Source: Chrysomallon squamiferum
Lineage: Eukaryota > Mollusca > Gastropoda > Neomphalida > Peltospiridae
Direction: 5' to 3'
DNA: 64,000 nt
Assembly (NCBI GenBank): GCA_012295275.1
Contig: CM022669.1
Coordinates: 9,924,989-9,988,988, forward strand
The notes below the pieces were generated by a model. It was not told where the DNA came from, made no database searches, and saw only the letters and a program-made list of their open reading frames with translations. The position numbers and the translations under genes are program-made. Below are positions 45,282-59,296 of the stretch, in pieces (within the stretch, counting starts at the first letter, position 1; the number at the start of each line of letters is the position of its first letter).

Positions 45282-45646
45282 TAGAATCAGTATTAACAAA
45301 AAATAATTATTTTTCAGCAACAAATAATTTTCATTCCTACTGGAGTTATGTCCCTTATTCTAAGACGACATTTTCTCACGTTATATAATTTTTATTTTTC
45401 ACGCTTTTCTTATTGTTGTTGTTGATTAGGTGTCAGTGGGTTTAAATATCCCTCTCAGTCACTACTCTCGGCTGATAATTTTCAAATTACAATAGCCAGC
45501 TTAGATATCTTAGATTTACAGAAAATGTCAACTCTTGCATTGCGGATTCTGAAGCTTAAGATGCATTAGTTTCGTTATAGATTCACCCCTACACGTAGAA
45601 TAAATCCAAAATTTTCGTATTTAGTTGGATTACGAAATAATCCTAT

Positions 45647-46740
45647 TTAAACGTAGCACAAAGCTGGGTTCTTCACTCTGTTCCAGATCTCGTACATCGT
45701 TTTACCAAAAATCTGCTGTGAGACTATCACGCTGCCTGTTACAAGTTCGCACGGTGTCGCAGCCTTGAACAAAAAATATTCCTTATTGATTTTGAGACCG
45801 AAATGCCTGATATTAAATATTTTCGCTAGAATACCCGTTATTTCTACGTCCTCCATGTTCACGTACGGCATGTACTCCGACACCGATAAAATCTTCATGG
45901 CAACATCAAAAGGCATGAAGTAACAATTGCCCTTGACGTGCGGAGGGTATTTTGGAGCCGGATAAGCCTGTTCTGAAACTTTATATTTTCCTTTTCGACT
46001 GACCTTGTCCGAGAGAAACATCGGTCCAAATATTTTGTTTTCCCATTTGTTGTTTCGTATCAAGGTGACGAAGTCTGGAATCTTTACGTACGTGTCTTCA
46101 TCTACTTTCATGATGTATTTCGCGTTAGAGCAAAATTGACTGACCCACTTAAAAGCCATAAGAACTTTGAGTGTCAAGTTGAAGTAACTGTCGTCAAATT
46201 CCGCTATTACGATGTCCTTCTTTATCTTGGCTTCGCTGGCAACAGCAGAATTGAGAGTAGTGTTTTCGTTGATTCCTAAAATAAAGAATAATCTGACGGG
46301 TAACGCCTGACTGGAATTCGGCCATTTCATTCCCCAAGAGACACTACCCCATGTATCCCGAATAGCCTGCCTTTGTGACGTCATATGATGCAATGACATC
46401 ACCATGACAACCAGAAGAGTATCAGGCATGCACTTTGTTGGTGGTATTTTGAAAAAGTTGTAATTCAGAGGAAAAGTCTTTGTGATGTTCGGTCTGAAAT
46501 ACCACTGATATCTCACTAAAACAGGATCTCCGTAAAAATTTTTGTTCGGTAAATGATAAATATTTGTTTTTCTTCCAATGATGATGTTGTTTTGATATGT
46601 TTTTGACTGCAAATCTGCATAAAATCAGAGAGTTTTGAAGGTTTCTTTCTCTTGGTGACGTATAATCCGAAAGTCAAAAAGATCAATGAGAATAACATTA
46701 ACAACAGGACGAACTGCTTTCGTGACAACCTGCGTTTCAT
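45647..46740 (-). pseudogene. B3GALT-like: Galactosyltransferase B: frameshifted in the stem, catalytic domain open
   Basis: The ATG at 46740 (after a TTATTTCAG acceptor, as in A and D) starts the anchor MKRRLSRKQFVLLLMLF, but compared with D there is a 4-nt loss near 46611 and further losses of roughly 11 and 30 nt between about 46540 and 46590. Reading from the first ATG terminates in the stem at 46516. The whole catalytic domain remains open in another frame (45647-46612), with QRQAIRDTWG, FFILG, KVDEDTYV, YPPHVKGNCYFMPF and EDVEITG, all intact. Either it is a young pseudogene, or it makes an anchorless protein from Met at 46612, or the frameshift is an assembly error. Homologue of D in the second unit. 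Confidence 0.8.
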
Positions 46741-47773
46741 CTGAAATAAGTACAAGTAAACATAATTATCAGTTAAAATGAAAATGTATGTGTGTGTGTG
46801 TGTGTGTGTGAGTGTGTGTGTCAATTTTTATTCATATGTAAGTATGTGTTTGTGTATGTTTATATTTATCTATCAGGATTCACGCTAGTCGACGACGAGG
46901 GCAAAATATTTGCCCTATTTTACTCAGTTTCATTGAACTTTCAATCCAAGGCGACGTTTTATGAGTTAACTGATAAAATCTTTTTGAGATTGTGCATAGT
47001 CCTTCAGAAGCGGATGTTTGTCACCTGCTGAAGGAGGTCACGTTATCATCTGCACAATTGCACTTTTTTGTTGTTGGAATAAACGCAATGATTTTAAATT
47101 TGTTTACGAATTAATTTGACTGAAATGGGCATGATAAATGTCTACACACAATTGTATGGGCAGTGCAGGTTACAGATGACAAGACTACGGAAACACGGAT
47201 CCCAAACATTTGCTGCAAGTAATTGTGAATAAATATGAGAATGCAGCGTTTGTTTAATATAATTTTGCCACTAATGGCACAAAACCATTTCTTTCTGACA
47301 AATTCTCACTTCTCACTAAGGTTTCTGATTTCTCTAGAAGCACAGCACACTTTTCTCTATTTTTTAATCAAGTTTGAACCCTGATTTATGTAGCATGTAC
47401 CAAATAATAATGATGTCATTTGACACTGAAGGTTGCAATCAGAGTTTAATAGTGGTTAACTTACTAACATATTAACTTTCGTCTTCTTTAGAAAACGTTA
47501 TCACAGATTCTGTACTTAACTAAGGCAGAACTCAATATGAAAATATTACATAACTATTTACGAATAAAATAAATAAACAATGCTTTAGAAATAAAGTATA
47601 TATATATATTAATACATCTGGATAACAATGCAGATTATGTGGTTGTTTATTTCATGTGAATATATATCTAGAAGTATCAGTCTGTTTCTCTCTAAAAATA
47701 TATGTGTGTGTGTATGTTTATACATGCTTTACATGTGTAAATTTATGTTTAATAAACTGAAAAATATTAAGAC

Positions 47774-47880
<107 letters not shown>

Positions 47881-48359
47881 TTTTCGATTCGTTAATTTTA
47901 TGGTGCAGTAATCGCACTTCAGAATTGCGTACAGATTATTTTTCTTAACATAACAATTGGGTTTTGTTTTTTTTTTTTAACGTTATATTCAAAGGGCGAA
48001 TTTTAGTAACAGAAGATCTATTAATCTATATTTCTGTCTGTCTGCCTCTATCTCTCTCTCTCTCTAAATAAGAATTAGTTTTATTAGTAACCAGTTACTT
48101 CCTTTATTCTGTATTCTTTAAGTTACCAAAAAATGAATTTCTCAGCTCACCGATCTTGACAGTAGCAGATTCATGTGGTTTAATTTCACTGTCACAGTAC
48201 AATGTCATAACAACAATTTATTTGCATTTTTTAAAATCGTCTTTTAAGATCTTGGATATATTGCATCAGTTTTGAGCATTATGAATTTAAAATAAGAAAT
48301 TTAAGTTAAAATTCATTAATAAAGTAAGCTTAGTACAGAAACATGATTTTCACACTAAT

Positions 48360-49580
<1,221 letters not shown>

Positions 49581-50330
49581 ATCAGAAACAAAAATTTAGT
49601 TTTTAAATGTCATTTTCAATCCCTACCTTTAGCGGTAAGCCAATGTCGAGCTGCAACCCTGTTCTTTAGTATTTATTATTGAATTTTGCAATGGCTGTCG
49701 AATATTATCTTCCTTGTTTATCTAGTATTAAGCAAGAACACCGTCAGATAACCTATCCCTAGGTGCTTAATGTCTTTGTACCCTACTACGAAAATATCAT
49801 TATACTCGGCAACAAAAGAAAATGCTCTGCTGTTAACTAGATAGCTATATTATACGGATAGTGTTGTTAATCTCTTTCATCTTTCCGTTTCCATCATTAC
49901 CACTTTACTGGAATAGTCTTATTTATTAAATATAAATTATTCATTGGTTAGATAGATGTTGATATTTATTTATTTACTAAATTTACAAAGCTAATTTTGA
50001 AGCTTTCTACATTTAAGTTAACCACTATTACCTGACCTGATTTCAATGTTTGCAGAATAATGTAACTTGAATATAATTTACACACAGCTTTCATGAGAAA
50101 TGTGTTTACTAGTCAAAACAATCGACGGCAAAGTTAGAATAGTATGTTCTTTAATTCTGATAAATTAATTTTAAAAATCATGTTACAGTACAAAATAATA
50201 ATTAAAAACAATAAAATAATAAAATTGAAATAATGTTTTCTTTGTTTGTTTTGTTCATACACACAGAGGTTCGTACATTCATATATACAAACATACGTAC
50301 ATACAGTTGCACATGCATATATATATATAT

Positions 50331-50390
50331 ATATCTACACGAACTCTATTTCTGATATATATATATCAGAAATAGAGTTCGTGTAGATAT
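50331..50390. repeat. Perfect 60-bp palindrome
   Basis: Arms of 30 bp with no spacer centred at 50360/50361: ATATCTACACGAACTCTATT continuing into TCTGATATAT, then its exact reverse complement. With one mismatch the pairing extends to about 50323-50398. The inner sequence is not a simple repeat (ACGAACTCTATTTCTG), so this is a real cruciform/hairpin candidate rather than a TA-array artefact. Confidence 0.9.
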
Positions 50391-50887
50391 GTATATATGT
50401 GTAATATGTACGGATGTATGTATGTATGTGTGTACATATAATTATAAATATATACATATCTACCCACATAGAAACACTCACATACACGCATAGGTACATA
50501 CGTATACAATCACATATATGCATACATACACACGTACATACATACATACCTATACAGGCATACGTACGTACATGTATTGCATGCATATATGTAATTCTGT
50601 AACTTTAGTTTTAAAAATTATGTAACAGATCAAAAAATGTTAAAGAAGGACGACTTCCGAAATAATAAAATAAAAATAAATATTTATTTGCGTATCAATT
50701 CATTCTATCACTTATTTATTTATTATTTAGTTATAAATTTATTTTATTACTTATGTAACGATATATTTTATTTGTTCATTCATTCTATCACTTGTGTCTG
50801 TGTGTGTATGTCTATATGCATCTATGTATGTTTGTATATATATATATAGATATATATATATATAATATATATGTATGTATGTATGTA

Positions 50888-51610
50888 TGTATGTTGGTAT
50901 GTATTTCTGACAGACACACATGAATAGATGGATGGATAGAGAGACAGACAGACAAAGAGACAGGCAGGCATAATATTAGCCAGGCAGACAGCTAGTCACG
51001 GAGATAGATATATGATATAATATTATTTACTCTAATTCTGATAAATTAATTTTTGAAATGATGTGACAGAACAACATGAAATAAAATAAAAATAGCGTAT
51101 ACTTTATTATTTTATTCAATCACACAGACGTCGGAGATACATACATACAAATGTGTATAAATGCATCCATACATACGTATGTGCATACATATATATATAT
51201 ATATACACAGTTATATACATGCATAGGTACATACGTATACAAGCACAAACATACATATTCATACACACGTACTTACATATACAGGCAAAAGTACATACAT
51301 GCATCGATTCATACATACATATGTATTTGTATGTACAGTCACATATATACATACATACATGTAATTCTGTGAAAATAGTTTTGAAAATTATGTAAAAGTA
51401 GAAAATGATAAAGAAATTTAATTCAGAAATAGTATAATAAAAATAAATAATTATTTACTTACCAATTCATTCTATCATTTATTTATTTAATATTTATTTG
51501 TTAATTCATTCTATCGCATATTTAAATATTTATTTATTTATTAATTCATTCTATCACATATTTAAATATTTATTTATTTATTAATTCATTCTATCACTTA
51601 TTCAAATATT
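50888..51610 (+). repeat. Segment inverted in unit 2 (unit 1 orientation)
   Basis: Contains a TCTGACAGACACACATGAAT start, a GATA/GACA-rich stretch, a TACA/TATG repeat field and a TTTATTTA field with ATTCATTCTATC motifs. Its reverse complement is found at 63290-64000. It has no coding sequence; the TACA frames are repeat-derived. Confidence 0.85.
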
Positions 51611-51725
51611 TATTTATTCATTCATTCATTGATCACTTATTCATTAACTATTTATATATTCATTCATTCACAATTCTTAATTATTTATTCATTCATTCAT
51701 TCATTCATTGACAGATTTATTTATT
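51440..51725. repeat. TTTA/ATTCATTCTATCACTTA satellite
   Basis: Three or more near-identical tandem units of about 60 bp (TATTTAAATATTTATTTATT plus ATTCATTCTATCACAT), followed by simple ATTC repeats. Part of the field inverted in unit 2. Confidence 0.7.
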
Positions 51726-51861
51726 TACTTGTATGTTTGTTTGCTAATAACGGATATAAAATTTGTTTATGGTACCAAGTCGCTGCAATATCTGTACTTT
51801 TTCCTCTGTAAATATCTGCTAGAATTTTGGTTGTTTATTTTGTACATTCCATACAAGTAAA

Positions 51862-51864
<3 letters not shown>

Positions 51865-51927
<63 letters not shown>
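51865..51927. repeat. (CA)n near the unit boundary
   Basis: About 31 CA units, roughly 150 bp before the start of unit 2. Confidence 0.9.
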
Positions 51928-51928
<1 letters not shown>

Positions 51929-52287
51929 GGGAACCAAGAGTATTAGCAATTTATACACACCAATTTTTTATCATAAAATGTACATCTGATCTTTCTGATA
52001 ATAAACACATCACCAATGTACATGATGTATGTACTATACACGTCTAAAATGTGGTATGACAACGTCCACGTGATTTTGATCGACATCTACAAATTTGTCA
52101 TTTTATATTTACCTTCAATTTTTAATTTATACTTTTTTCTGTGTTAGCGATATAAACATCAGATTGTTATTGTTAAAACAAAATGAAGATAATGAAAATA
52201 AATAAAATTCTCTTGTTTCGCTTTCTAACAATTAACTGCTTTTGAAAAATCATTAACCAAATAGAAACATCTGAATTTAAAAAGGAC

Positions 52288-52509
52288 AAAAATAATGAAT
52301 TTATAATAACAACTCTTTCTTCATTATGCGGAGAGACGTGGCCGCTGTGTGTCAAACAAGTGAGGGATACAATTCCACGTACTGGGACCGTCCTCTGATA
52401 AAAGCTGCATGACGGGGATTGTCCGCTACCACTCAAACTCACACGTAACTGTCGATGCGAGTGCAGTTTTGATCGCAGTCAGTTTCTCACTGCGTAGATC
52501 ATCCGCGTT
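52288..52509. promoter_or_regulatory. 222-bp identical block, unit 2 copy
   Basis: Same sequence as 35745-35966. It has no Ig gene downstream on the minus strand here; the next feature that way is the end of unit 1. If the block is a promoter, this copy is an orphan. An 89-codon open frame on the minus strand covers it but shows no recognisable motif and is not matched by coding signal in the other copy. Confidence 0.35.
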
Positions 52510-53052
52510 TTTTTTTTTTTCTTTTTTCAGTCTTCCAGTGTGACGGTCTGTTAAGTTATGGGTTTGTGAACGACCATGATATTTGTGTTTGTTTATGTGT
52601 GTGTTGAGACAAAGAGTGCATGCGTATTAGCGTGTGTTTATAAATGGCACCCATTCGCCCGCACTCAGTGTTTGGGTGTATGTATGTATGTTTGTATGTA
52701 CGTAAGTATGTTAGTGTGTGTATGTGTGTGTGTTTGTGTTTGCATGCATATATGAATGTATCTCTCCTCTCTATGCCTGGATGCATGTATGTATGTATGT
52801 TTATACGTTTGACTGCACGTATGTATGATCTTATGTACGTATATATAAATAATAATAAAATAATAATAATAATAATAATAATTGAAAAAGTCAGAGAAGT
52901 ACGGAGTTGAATGAATGAATGAATGAATTAACAGTATTAACAAACTACAATATAGTTAAGCATATATTACGATTAGGGTCATATTTACACTTTTATACAG
53001 ATTGTAGCAGCAATGTATTTTTAAGGTTTATCATAAACAGCAACACACACAT

Positions 53053-53171
<119 letters not shown>

Positions 53172-53492
53172 GTATTATATATATGTTTCTGAATATTTTA
53201 TAATATAGTGAGATAGTGATACAGAGCAATACAGATCTTACAATCAGTATTAATAAAAACTATGTTATTGTACAGCTAAAGATTATCTCCATTCCTGCTG
53301 GAGTTGTGTCCCTTATTCTAACAGGATTTTTTGTTCTTTTTCCAGTTTTTCTTTTTGTTGTTGTTTTCACTAGGTGTGAGTGGATTTAAATATTCCTCTT
53401 AATCAGTATTTCACGAGTTTATGACACGACAAAAACACTCGCGTGAATTTCAAATCCTAAATGTTCGTATTTAGTTGGTTTACGAAATATTC

Positions 53493-54407
53493 CTATTTAA
53501 GCTCATAGCAAAAAGCTGGGTTTTTCATTCTTTCCCAGATCTCGTACAAAAATCTGCTGTGAGACTATTACGCTGCCTGTTACAAGTTCGCACGACGTCG
53601 TATACGAGAACAGAAAATACTCTTTATCGATCTCCAGACCGACATGCCTGATATTAAATATTTTCGCTAGAATACCCGTTATTTCTACGTCCTTCATGTT
53701 CACGTACGGCATGTGCTCCGACACCGCTATAATTTTCATGGCAATGTCGAAAGGCATGAAGTAATAATTGCCCTTGACATGCGGAGGGTATATTGGAGCG
53801 GGATAATCCTGTTCTGAAACTTCACATCTTCCTACTCTGATTACGTCGTCCGAGAGAAACTTCGGTCCAAATATTTTGTTTTCCCATTCGTTGTTTCGTA
53901 TCAAGGTGACGAAGTCTGGAATCTTTACGTACGTGTCTTCATCCACTTTCATGATGTATTTCGGGTTCGAGCAAAATTGCTTGACCCACTTAAAAGCCAT
54001 AAGAACTTTGAGTGTCAGGTTGCAGTAGGTCTCGTCAAATTCCGCTATTACGATGTCTTTCTCTCTGTCGGCTTCGCTGGCAACAGCAGAATTGAGAGTA
54101 GTGTTTTCGTTCATTCCTAAAATAAAGAATACTCTGACGGAAAACTCCTGACTGGAAAATCGGTTAGCGAGAAGGCTTCCGGAACGGGTAAAGCAGATAT
54201 ATTTATTATTTGTTTTTCTTCCAGGAATGAGGAGGGAGTGGTGTTGTTGTTGCTCTGATATGTTACTGACTTCAGCGGCGTCGGCCGAAAATAAGAAAGT
54301 TTTGACGGTTTCTTTTTCTTGGTTTTGTATAGTTCGAAAGTCAAAAAGATCAATGAGAATAACATTAACAACAGAACTAACTGCTTTCGTGACAGCCTGC
54401 GTCTCAT
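53493..54407 (-). pseudogene. Galactosyltransferase C: pseudogene with 217-nt internal deletion
   Basis: Near-identical to A over the anchor and stem (start codon at 54407), then lacks the segment matching 37751-37967 of A, 217 nt. This removes the AIRDTWG motif and shifts frame, so translation from the ATG ends at 54117. The downstream catalytic part is open in another frame and keeps FFILG, KVDEDTYV and YPPHVKGNYYFM (a Cys-to-Tyr change in the CYFM motif). An 11-nt loss near 53547 shifts the frame again before the C-terminus. Two independent disabling lesions make it a clear pseudogene. Confidence 0.9.
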
Positions 54408-54868
54408 CTGAAATAAATGCAAGTGAATTTAACAATGAGTTAAAGTGATATTTATTCTGTGTCTGTATGCCTAGATCATTATTTGTGTCGAAATATATAT
54501 CTGTTTGTTTATGTATGTATGTTTTAGGGTTCACGCAAAGGGGCACGTGGAAGAAATATCCGCCACATTTTACTAAACCTCAGTTTTCTTAATCCAAGGT
54601 GAAGTTCTAAGTTGTCTTCATTGGTTTCAGTTACCAAAAAGCCTGTGTAAGGATCATTAATACGATTCTTTGTTTTCTCTGCGAAACTGACAAATACAAA
54701 TCTTTTTTCAGTACGACCGAGTATCATTTCTTCTCCACAAGACTTCAGTTCTATACAAAATGTCACTCTTCCGTAGTTTTTACGTCTAGTTTGAACCCTG
54801 ATGTATGTTGTATGTACCTCATATAAGCAGCATGCGTGTGTATGTTTGTGTGTGTGTGAGAGAGAGAG

Positions 54869-54912
<44 letters not shown>

Positions 54913-55004
54913 AGTTATATCAATTTACGTAAAAGTAGAGAATAAACAAAAACTTTACTTCTGGAATAATATAAGAAAAATAAATATTTATGTATTTTTC
55001 TCTT

Positions 55005-55205
55005 AGTTATGCACTCTATCGCTTATTTAACTATTTATTTATTGATTAATTCATTCACTCTCTTACTTATTTATTTATTATTTCTATCAGTTATTAATTT
55101 ATTTATTTATTTATTAATCATTCATTCACTTATTTATCAATTCGTTTATTCATTCATTTATTCTATCACTTTTTATTTATTTATTTATTTACTTACTTAC
55201 TTAGT
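55005..55205. repeat. TTTA-rich satellite, unit 2
   Basis: Shorter version of 38790-39200, collapsed by deletions; ends in the shared TTACTTAGTTACTTTGTTTA block just before the 55240 pseudogene relic. Confidence 0.65.
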
Positions 55206-55239
55206 TACTTTGTTTATCTGTACAGTCTACTCTACTTAT

Positions 55240-55465
55240 TCCGAATAGCCTGCCTTTGTGACGCCACATAATGCAATGACATCACTATGATAACTAGAAG
55301 AGTATAACGCTTGCACTTTGTTAGTGGTATTTTCAGTTACTTCTAATTCACAGCGAAAATGTGATTTTGTTGGGTTTAAAATATTGATATTTCAATAAAA
55401 CAGGATCTCCGGACCGGTAAAGCAGATATATTTATTATTTGTTTTTCTTCCAGGAATGACGGGAG
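55240..55465 (-). pseudogene. Galactosyltransferase 5'-half relic (middle copy, unit 2)
   Basis: Counterpart of 39240-39600: the same truncated minus-strand gene piece with the same internal decay (for example the shared GTATAACGCTTGCACTTTG block). It ends abruptly at about 55465, where sequence in the opposite orientation begins. Compared with the unit 1 copy it has also lost the segment encoding the YG(E/D)PV-to-PVPEAF region. Confidence 0.75.
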
Positions 55466-55920
55466 AGGTCAACCGAAAAGGAAAATTTAAAGTTTCAGAA
55501 CAGGCTTATCCTGCTCCAAAATACCCTCCGCACGTCAAGGGAAATTGTTACTTCATGCCTTTCGACGTTGCCATGAAGATTTTAGCGGTGTCGGAGCACA
55601 TGCCGTACGTGAACATGGAGGACGTAGAAATAACGGGTATTCTAGCGAAAATAATTAATGTCAGGCATGTCGGTCTGAAGACCGATAAGGAATATTTTTT
55701 GTTCATGGCTGCGACACCGTGCGAACTTGTAACAGGCAGCGTAATAGTCTCACAGCAGATTTTTGGTAAAACGATGTACGCGATAAGTTTAAATAGGGAT
55801 ATTTCGTAACCCAGCTAAATTGGAAAATGTAGGAATTCAACCTCAGGCGAGTGTTTTTGTCACATCATAAACTTGTGAAATACTGATTAACAGGGATATT
55901 TAAACCCACTCACCCCTAAA
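55466..55920 (+). pseudogene. Inverted galactosyltransferase 3' fragment with 3' flank
   Basis: Plus-strand open frame 55456-55809 whose residues from NRKGKFKVSEQAYPAPK through YPPHVKGNCYFMPF, EDVEITGILAKI and TGSVIVSQQIFGKTMY match the last third of B and D. It loses homology just before the family C-terminus, then 55800-55918 matches the 3' flank seen next to A and C (GTGTTTTTGTCACATCATAA and following). It lacks the anchor and all motifs up to DxD, and its Met lies in the junction, so a functional protein is unlikely. It reads opposite to every other family member in the window. Confidence 0.85.
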
Positions 55921-55928
55921 TATAAATA

Positions 55929-56115
55929 CAGTGGTATCTTGACTTACGAGTGTACCAAGCTACAATTTGATTTTGTACTTTGAGTAGCGACCCAAAATAC
56001 GAATTACGACCTAGTTGGCGCAGCGAACAATACAGCATCCGCCCAGTATCCCGCGTCTCACTTTTTTGCTTCATGTGGTTATTGCGCCGTGGAAGCATCT
56101 CAGTTGTGTTTTTTC
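55929..56115 (+). mobile_element. Tigger/pogo-like DNA transposon end, truncated
   Basis: After a TA at 55927-55928 the sequence begins CAGTGGTATCTTGACTTACG, the kind of terminus shared by many Tigger-like mariner relatives. No matching right end with target TA is found before the SINE leader sequence resumes at about 56117, so only one end remains. It lies at the edge of the inverted galactosyltransferase fragment and is absent from unit 1, and may have taken part in the rearrangement. The right boundary is approximate. Confidence 0.55.
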
Positions 56116-56216
56116 CTGTTTATAGAAACATCCATACATGCATACACATTTACATGCCAAACATAGATATATCCACCGACATATATACTTACGTACGTAC
56201 ATATACAAACATGTAA

Positions 56217-56382
56217 GGTTGTCTTGATGGCCGAATGGTAGCGTCTTCCGCCTTCGGAGTCTGCGTGAATGAGTTCCATGCATTCGAGTCTCGTCAGCGG
56301 CATCAGACGGGGTTTGTGAGGCTGTGATTGGACTTTGTCCTCCTGTGCCAGTGTATACCCGAATATTGTCTGTGTATATAAA
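56217..56382 (+). mobile_element. tRNA-related SINE-like element (unit 2)
   Basis: Duplicate of 39695-39817 with a few substitutions and a longer 3' part: after GACTTTGTCC it continues to CCCGAATATTGTCTGTGTA, which the unit 1 copy lacks but the inverted copy at 36247 has. So the unit 1 copy was 3' truncated after duplication. It is followed by a (CA)n tract at 56419-56465. Confidence 0.6.
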
Positions 56383-56416
56383 CACACACTCATACGCACG
56401 CACACTCTCTCTCTCA

Positions 56417-56457
<41 letters not shown>

Positions 56458-57315
56458 ACACACACATACAAATACATATACCATACTCGTTCACAAACTC
56501 ATAACTCAATAGACCGTCAAACTGGAACACAGTAGCCAACTATATAATATATGTCATCGATTTCAGTGTGAAGAAAAAAGGAGAAAAAAGAAGACACAAA
56601 CAGAAAATAAATTAGCGATACTATTCAAGGAAAATGTGCAGAAAACTATAAAATCTCATCATATATGCTTCCTATATGATTATGGTATGGCGTTAATTGA
56701 ATTAATAACAAGCCATATAGAGGTCGTTAAAGATTAAAGAGGTCACAATAAATCAAACTCAAAGAAACAAGCAGCAAATGGAAGGATTCTGCGACAGACA
56801 CGCCCCCTGGCTTTGTCAGAGAGCATGACCACCGCAAGCGTGCTTCACGACAGCTTCCTCTGATTCGCATGTTAATGGGCCGGTTCAGCAATGCGGTTAT
56901 TTCGAGTTATGTCCCTTGATTTGTCGTTAGTTGTTTCAGTCAGTCATTCAGTTGAACAAAAAAAACAACAATAAATAAATAATTTAAAAAAAAGATTAAA
57001 AAAAAATACAAATATAAAAAACATTTTTATTTTTTTCATACTGCAGGTTTAATAATATTCTGATATGAACGTAATTTTGATATCAATGTACAGGTTGAAT
57101 ATAATGGCGAACTGAGTCTCGTTATAAGAAATGGATCAATTATATATTTTACATATTTATACATTTGTATATTAATTTACAACCTGAAGTTTATTACATC
57201 ATTACTTATTTAATGAAACAGTAAATAATCGTATTATTATTATTTTTATTACTACTACTACTACTACTTGAAATAAAAATATTTTGCGAAATTTTTTTAC
57301 AGAAAGACCCCCCAA

Positions 57316-57377
<62 letters not shown>

Positions 57378-58299
57378 TAATAATAATAAAAGTATCGGTA
57401 TTAGTCGGAAACCAGTGTAGTTCAGAAAATGAATGGTATTTCATCGCAAAAATTAATTAGATAAACCGGCTCGGAACCAGTCAAAAGTGTGTTGATCGCA
57501 AGACAAAAAAACAAAACAACAAAAAATAAATGTACAGTTTCAAAATTAAAAGTTCAAGCAATAAAGTTGCGTTCGAAGGCTATAGGGTTTAGCGACATTA
57601 ATACCTGCCATTGCCATCGTGAATGCACATTTCAAAAATATTATATCGGATTCTGATTTTTTTTTTTAAGTTCTTACTTCCATCCAGTTTTATCTGTAGT
57701 GCCAAAAATATGTTTAACTTGTAGTCTGACATGTTAGATTTTAAATATATTATGGTATATTTATTTTTCTTTTTTTTTCTTTTTTTTCTTGCTACTTCTT
57801 CGTTGACATCATCCTTGTTGTTATTTCTAGTTATTTTGTTTTTTATCAGTATATAAATCTATCTAAAGGTGATGCAGATTTAGGAAGACAGTGGAGAAGT
57901 GTGGATTTTGTCATCAGAAAACATTTTCACCAAACTCCTGTGAACCTGTCAGTAAGTTCAGTCAAACTTCACCAAACTCTGTCAGTAAGTTCAAAAACTG
58001 AATTTGGTTTTAATTTGTATTTATTTATTTATTTATTTTTATTTTTATTTTTTTTTTTTTTATTTTGTTTTGTTGTTAATTTTGAACTTTTTAATATACA
58101 TTTAGCGACATTTTATGAGCCAATTAATAACGGAATTAAAAGATAAATATAAAAGTGTATGTTGATTGAAATGTTTTAATAAATAACAATAAAATCATTT
58201 ACATTTTGAGGTACAATAATATAATTATACACCATGAATTACTAGGAAAGTAAACTGATTTAATTATTTAATGAGGATACATAATCGTATCCTATTTAG

Positions 58300-58351
<52 letters not shown>

Positions 58352-58518
58352 GTAAATAATAACTGTAGTATTGTAAACTAAAAATGCTGGAATATAAGAA
58401 AAGGTTTTAAGATAGTCTAAAAGGTTGTTGGTTTTAGAGTATGATAAAACTACTTGTCCAACCACAAAAATAACATGATTTTATTAAAAAAAATTATATA
58501 TATTTTTTTTTTTTTTTT

Positions 58519-58677
<159 letters not shown>

Positions 58678-59296
58678 GTGACCATAGGATGGAACAAAAG
58701 TAATGACAGTGACAATAGTAATAATAACTTTTATTAAAATAATGATGATGTTAAAATATACACATAAAAAAGATAAGTAGAGACTTGAGTGAATTAATTT
58801 ATTAAGAATATTAACAAAGTGAAAAACATTTAATTAAATATTATGATTACGGCCATAAGTGTCATACGTTTACCATAAACAGCAATCACATACATACAAT
58901 CGGAGAGAGAGAGAGAGAGATTAACAAAAAATAATTATTTTTCAGCTACAAATAATTTTCATTCCTACTGGAGTTATGTCCCTTATTCTAAGAAGACATT
59001 TTCCCACGTTATATTATTTAAATTTTTCAAGCCTTTCTTATTGTTGTTGTTGATTAGGTGTCAGTAGATTTAAATATCTCTCTCAGTCACCACTCTCGGC
59101 TGATAATTTTCAAATTACAATAGCCAGCTTAGATATCTCAGATTTGCGAAAAATGTTTGAAACAACGTGGACTAACGTCAACTCTTGCATTGCAGATTCT
59201 GAAGCTTAAGATGCATTAGTTTCGTTATAGATTCACCCCTACACGTAGAATAAATCCGAAATTTTCGTATTTAGTTGGATTACGAAATATTCCTAT

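Noticed and set aside
53503-54546. 347-codon frame at gene C as an intact divergent transferase
   Set aside because: Its N-terminal 150 residues are out-of-frame translation of the stem and flank; the real frame is broken by the 217-nt deletion.
54524-54766. 80-codon minus-strand frame upstream of gene C (FAEKTKNRINDPYTGFLVTE region) as an extra exon or small protein
   Set aside because: The matching region of gene A (about 38340-38580) has a one-base shift in an A-run and no ATG in this frame, so it is not conserved as coding; it is homologous 5' flank.
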